IMG/VR virus record: IMGVR_UViG_3300032285_003395 | Location: 1-64,000 of that record | DNA from: a virus | Length of the DNA stretch: 64,000 nt | Direction: 5' to 3' (one strand) | In this document: one piece after another, positions 62,704 through 64,000 of the stretch | How positions within the stretch are numbered: position 1 is the stretch's first letter | Layout of the letters: each line of letters starts with the position of its first letter | Program-made: the position numbers and the translations under genes | The notes under the pieces: generated by a model | Seen by the model: only the letters and a program-made list of their open reading frames with translations | Databases searched by the model: none | Told to the model about the DNA's origin: nothing

Positions 62704-62973
62704 TTAGTTTTCTGATAAACAAACAAAATGTTTTTTATGGATTGTGTTAAACAATAAAATACATTTGTCTTTAGGTTTTACCATAGATGTTAAAGCATCA
62801 TATAATACTTTTGCATAAATTTTAGATTCTTTACTAGAGGAAAATAAATAGTTAATTTTACCACCAGGATTTTGTATAACTCCTGTACTAAATACTATCC
62901 ATTCTTCACCAGTCAAAGTTTCTTTTTCTGTTAAGGTAAACAAATCTTTACCTATTTCTTCAATAACATACAT
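62704..62973 (-). CDS. Protein, unknown
   Basis: 89 residues from ATG 62973, which is 22 bases after the transglycosylase gene ends; a TTG further upstream (63078) would overlap that gene by over 80 bases and is rejected. Beta-rich N-terminus (YVIEEIGKDLFTLTEKET) and two helices. Not recognised. Confidence 0.5.
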   Translation of the reverse strand: MYVIEEIGKDLFTLTEKETLTGEEWIVFSTGVIQNPGGKINYLFSSSKESKIYAKVLYDALTSMVKPKDKCILLFNTIHKKHFVCLSEN

Positions 62974-62995
62974 AGTTAAATGGTTTAAGTTAAAA

Positions 62996-63631
62996 TTATT
63001 TATAATAAGGTAATGTGTAATTAATAACTCCTCCACAATATTCTTCATGGACTTTTTTCCAGTCATGGTATTTATCAAATAAATAATCTAAATAAATACA
63101 CATTACTTTGACTTGTTTATCTTCGTGGTTTCTACCAGAAGTATTTAGTCCACCTCTTTTACACATATTATTCCAGGTTAAATCTATAAATTGAAACATA
63201 CCTTTTGCAGAAGAGTTATTATTTTGTACTGTAGTTTTAAAGTTTGATTCTTTAAATGCAATATACCATACTAAGTTAGCAGGAACATGATGTAATTCAA
63301 TTACATGTTTATATTTAAAATATAAATAATGTAATCTTTTTTCTTGATCTTGAGTTAGTGTGATAGGTAAAGATTTTCTAAAGTCTGAGTATTCAGTAGC
63401 ACTATTTTGAGATTTAGTTTCTAAATAAAAAACATTAGTTTTTAACGTAGAGATTTCTTTTAGTTGTGAGTCAATGATATTATCTTGTTGTTGAGCATCT
63501 AATTTGTAATGGGTTATTAATATAATAATTAATATAATAGATCCTATAGTAGCTCTAAAAAATAAATTATATTTTTCTTGCTTTACTATATCTAATTCCC
63601 ATTCTAATTTTTCATGATTAAAAGTATACAT
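62996..63631 (-). CDS. Membrane-anchored lytic transglycosylase (SLT)
   Basis: 211 residues. One membrane span at about 24-41 after a charged N-terminus, a coiled-coil-like linker (about 48-72), then an SLT domain: catalytic E128 in AFKESNF, GMFQF at 144-148 preceded by NSSAK, and a C-terminal helix with YCGG. It should cleave peptidoglycan glycan strands in the periplasm, for lysis or for cell-wall penetration in infection. The signal anchor means no processing is needed. Confidence 0.88.
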   Translation of the reverse strand: MYTFNHEKLEWELDIVKQEKYNLFFRATIGSIILIIILITHYKLDAQQQDNIIDSQLKEISTLKTNVFYLETKSQNSATEYSDFRKSLPITLTQDQEKRLHYLYFKYKHVIELHHVPANLVWYIAFKESNFKTTVQNNNSSAKGMFQFIDLTWNNMCKRGGLNTSGRNHEDKQVKVMCIYLDYLFDKYHDWKKVHEEYCGGVINYTLPYYK

Positions 63632-63635
63632 AACT

Positions 63636-64000
63636 TTATTTTTTATTTTTTACAATTTCAATTAATTTTTTAAGACATTCAAATTCTGCTTCTTCATAGG
63701 ATTTATAAACTTGATACCCTATAGGTGGTAATTCATCATTCAACACTATAAAATTTTCTTGATTAATTTTATTACCATTAATCCCTCTAAAATGAACATA
63801 ATATCCATTATAAAATTCTGAACTTCTACTTATCCAATCAATACTGTAGGATATATTATACTTCTTTCTAAACCATCTAAATGCTTGTTGGTAGAGTGGA
63901 GAAATAACAAAATTTTTATTAGTTACAATAGTTCCAATTTCATTTCTCCCTTCAATAGTAAAAATCAATTTATTATTTTCAAATCTATCGTAAAATGCAA
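63636..64000 (-). CDS. Conserved Bacteroidota-phage protein, partial at the window edge
   Basis: At least 121 residues. The frame is open from a TTG at 63968 back to the window end, so the true start probably lies beyond 64000; a -7-like TAGATTTG at 63980-63987 would instead favour a start near 63968. The C-terminus (YKSYEEAEFECLKKLIEIVK) is a helix common in Bacteroidota phage proteins with the form YEEAE..CL.KLIEIVK. The middle is beta-rich. Function unknown. Confidence 0.55.
   Translation of the reverse strand, partial: AFYDRFENNKLIFTIEGRNEIGTIVTNKNFVISPLYQQAFRWFRKKYNISYSIDWISRSSEFYNGYYVHFRGINGNKINQENFIVLNDELPPIGYQVYKSYEEAEFECLKKLIEIVKNKK

Noticed and set aside
1-64000. Stop-codon reassignment (TAG or TGA recoding), known in some crAss-like phages
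   Set aside because: All large genes are open in the standard code, and TGA is used as a stop in the ATGA overlaps at 58710, 59033 and 59776.
1-64000. CRISPR array, integrase, insertion sequences or attachment sites
   Set aside because: No regularly spaced direct repeats in noncoding DNA, no recombinase or transposase motifs, and almost no noncoding space.

Overview
The window is part of the genome of a crAss-like tailed phage (order Crassvirales), probably infecting a member of the Bacteroidota. The assignment rests on the combination and order of genes: an IHF-like ring protein, a P22 gp4-like ring protein, a 1576-residue muzzle protein, Gly-Gly-rich cargo proteins and three giant virion proteins (2343-2505 residues), one of which carries the YRIPTE...FDMDIDKLF signature of the crAss virion RNA polymerase. 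An opposing block of DNA replication and nucleotide genes follows. The sequence is very A+T-rich, nearly every gene ends in TAA, starts lack Shine-Dalgarno sequences, and several intergenic spaces hold the TAnnTTTG -7 box of Bacteroidota promoters. TerL, portal and major capsid genes are not in the window.

Layout. Positions 1-2025 (+): the end of one gene, a PKD/BspA-repeat adhesin and a small acidic protein. Positions 2120-10388 (+): a promoter, a metallophosphoesterase, small proteins, ring proteins and the muzzle. Positions 10388-16214 (+): two Gly-Gly-rich cargo-type proteins and a further virion protein. Positions 16230-38441 (+): three giant virion proteins, with a complete ferritin gene between the second and third. 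A bidirectional terminator at 38445-38473 separates this block from a convergent minus-strand block that runs to the window end.

The minus-strand block, read from right to left in transcription order, holds a membrane-anchored lytic transglycosylase and small unknowns; an SF2 helicase; a coupled operon of two different COOH-NH2 ligases, an ATP-grasp ligase, a gamma-glutamylcyclotransferase-like protein and a class II glutamine amidotransferase (54.1-60.5 kb); a PD-(D/E)XK exonuclease, family A DNA polymerase, resolvase-like nuclease, DnaB-type helicase, Sak4-like ATPase, SSB-like protein and DnaG-type primase; and then nucleotide metabolism (dUTPase, B12-dependent class II ribonucleotide reductase, ThyX) with small proteins.

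How it fits together. By analogy with characterised crAss-like phages, the virion RNA polymerase would be injected to transcribe early genes, and host polymerase would use the TAnnTTTG promoters for later genes. Class II RNR, ThyX and dUTPase give an oxygen-independent dTTP supply to the phage replisome. The most unusual parts are the amide/peptide-bond-forming cluster (54.1-60.5 kb), whose substrate cannot be read from sequence, and the ferritin with all six ferroxidase ligands inside the virion polymerase operon. No tRNA, CRISPR array, integrase, insertion sequence or stop-codon reassignment was seen. No stretch longer than 300 bases lacks a gene; the longest gap, 40652-40864, holds a promoter, a terminator and an unclassified hairpin.
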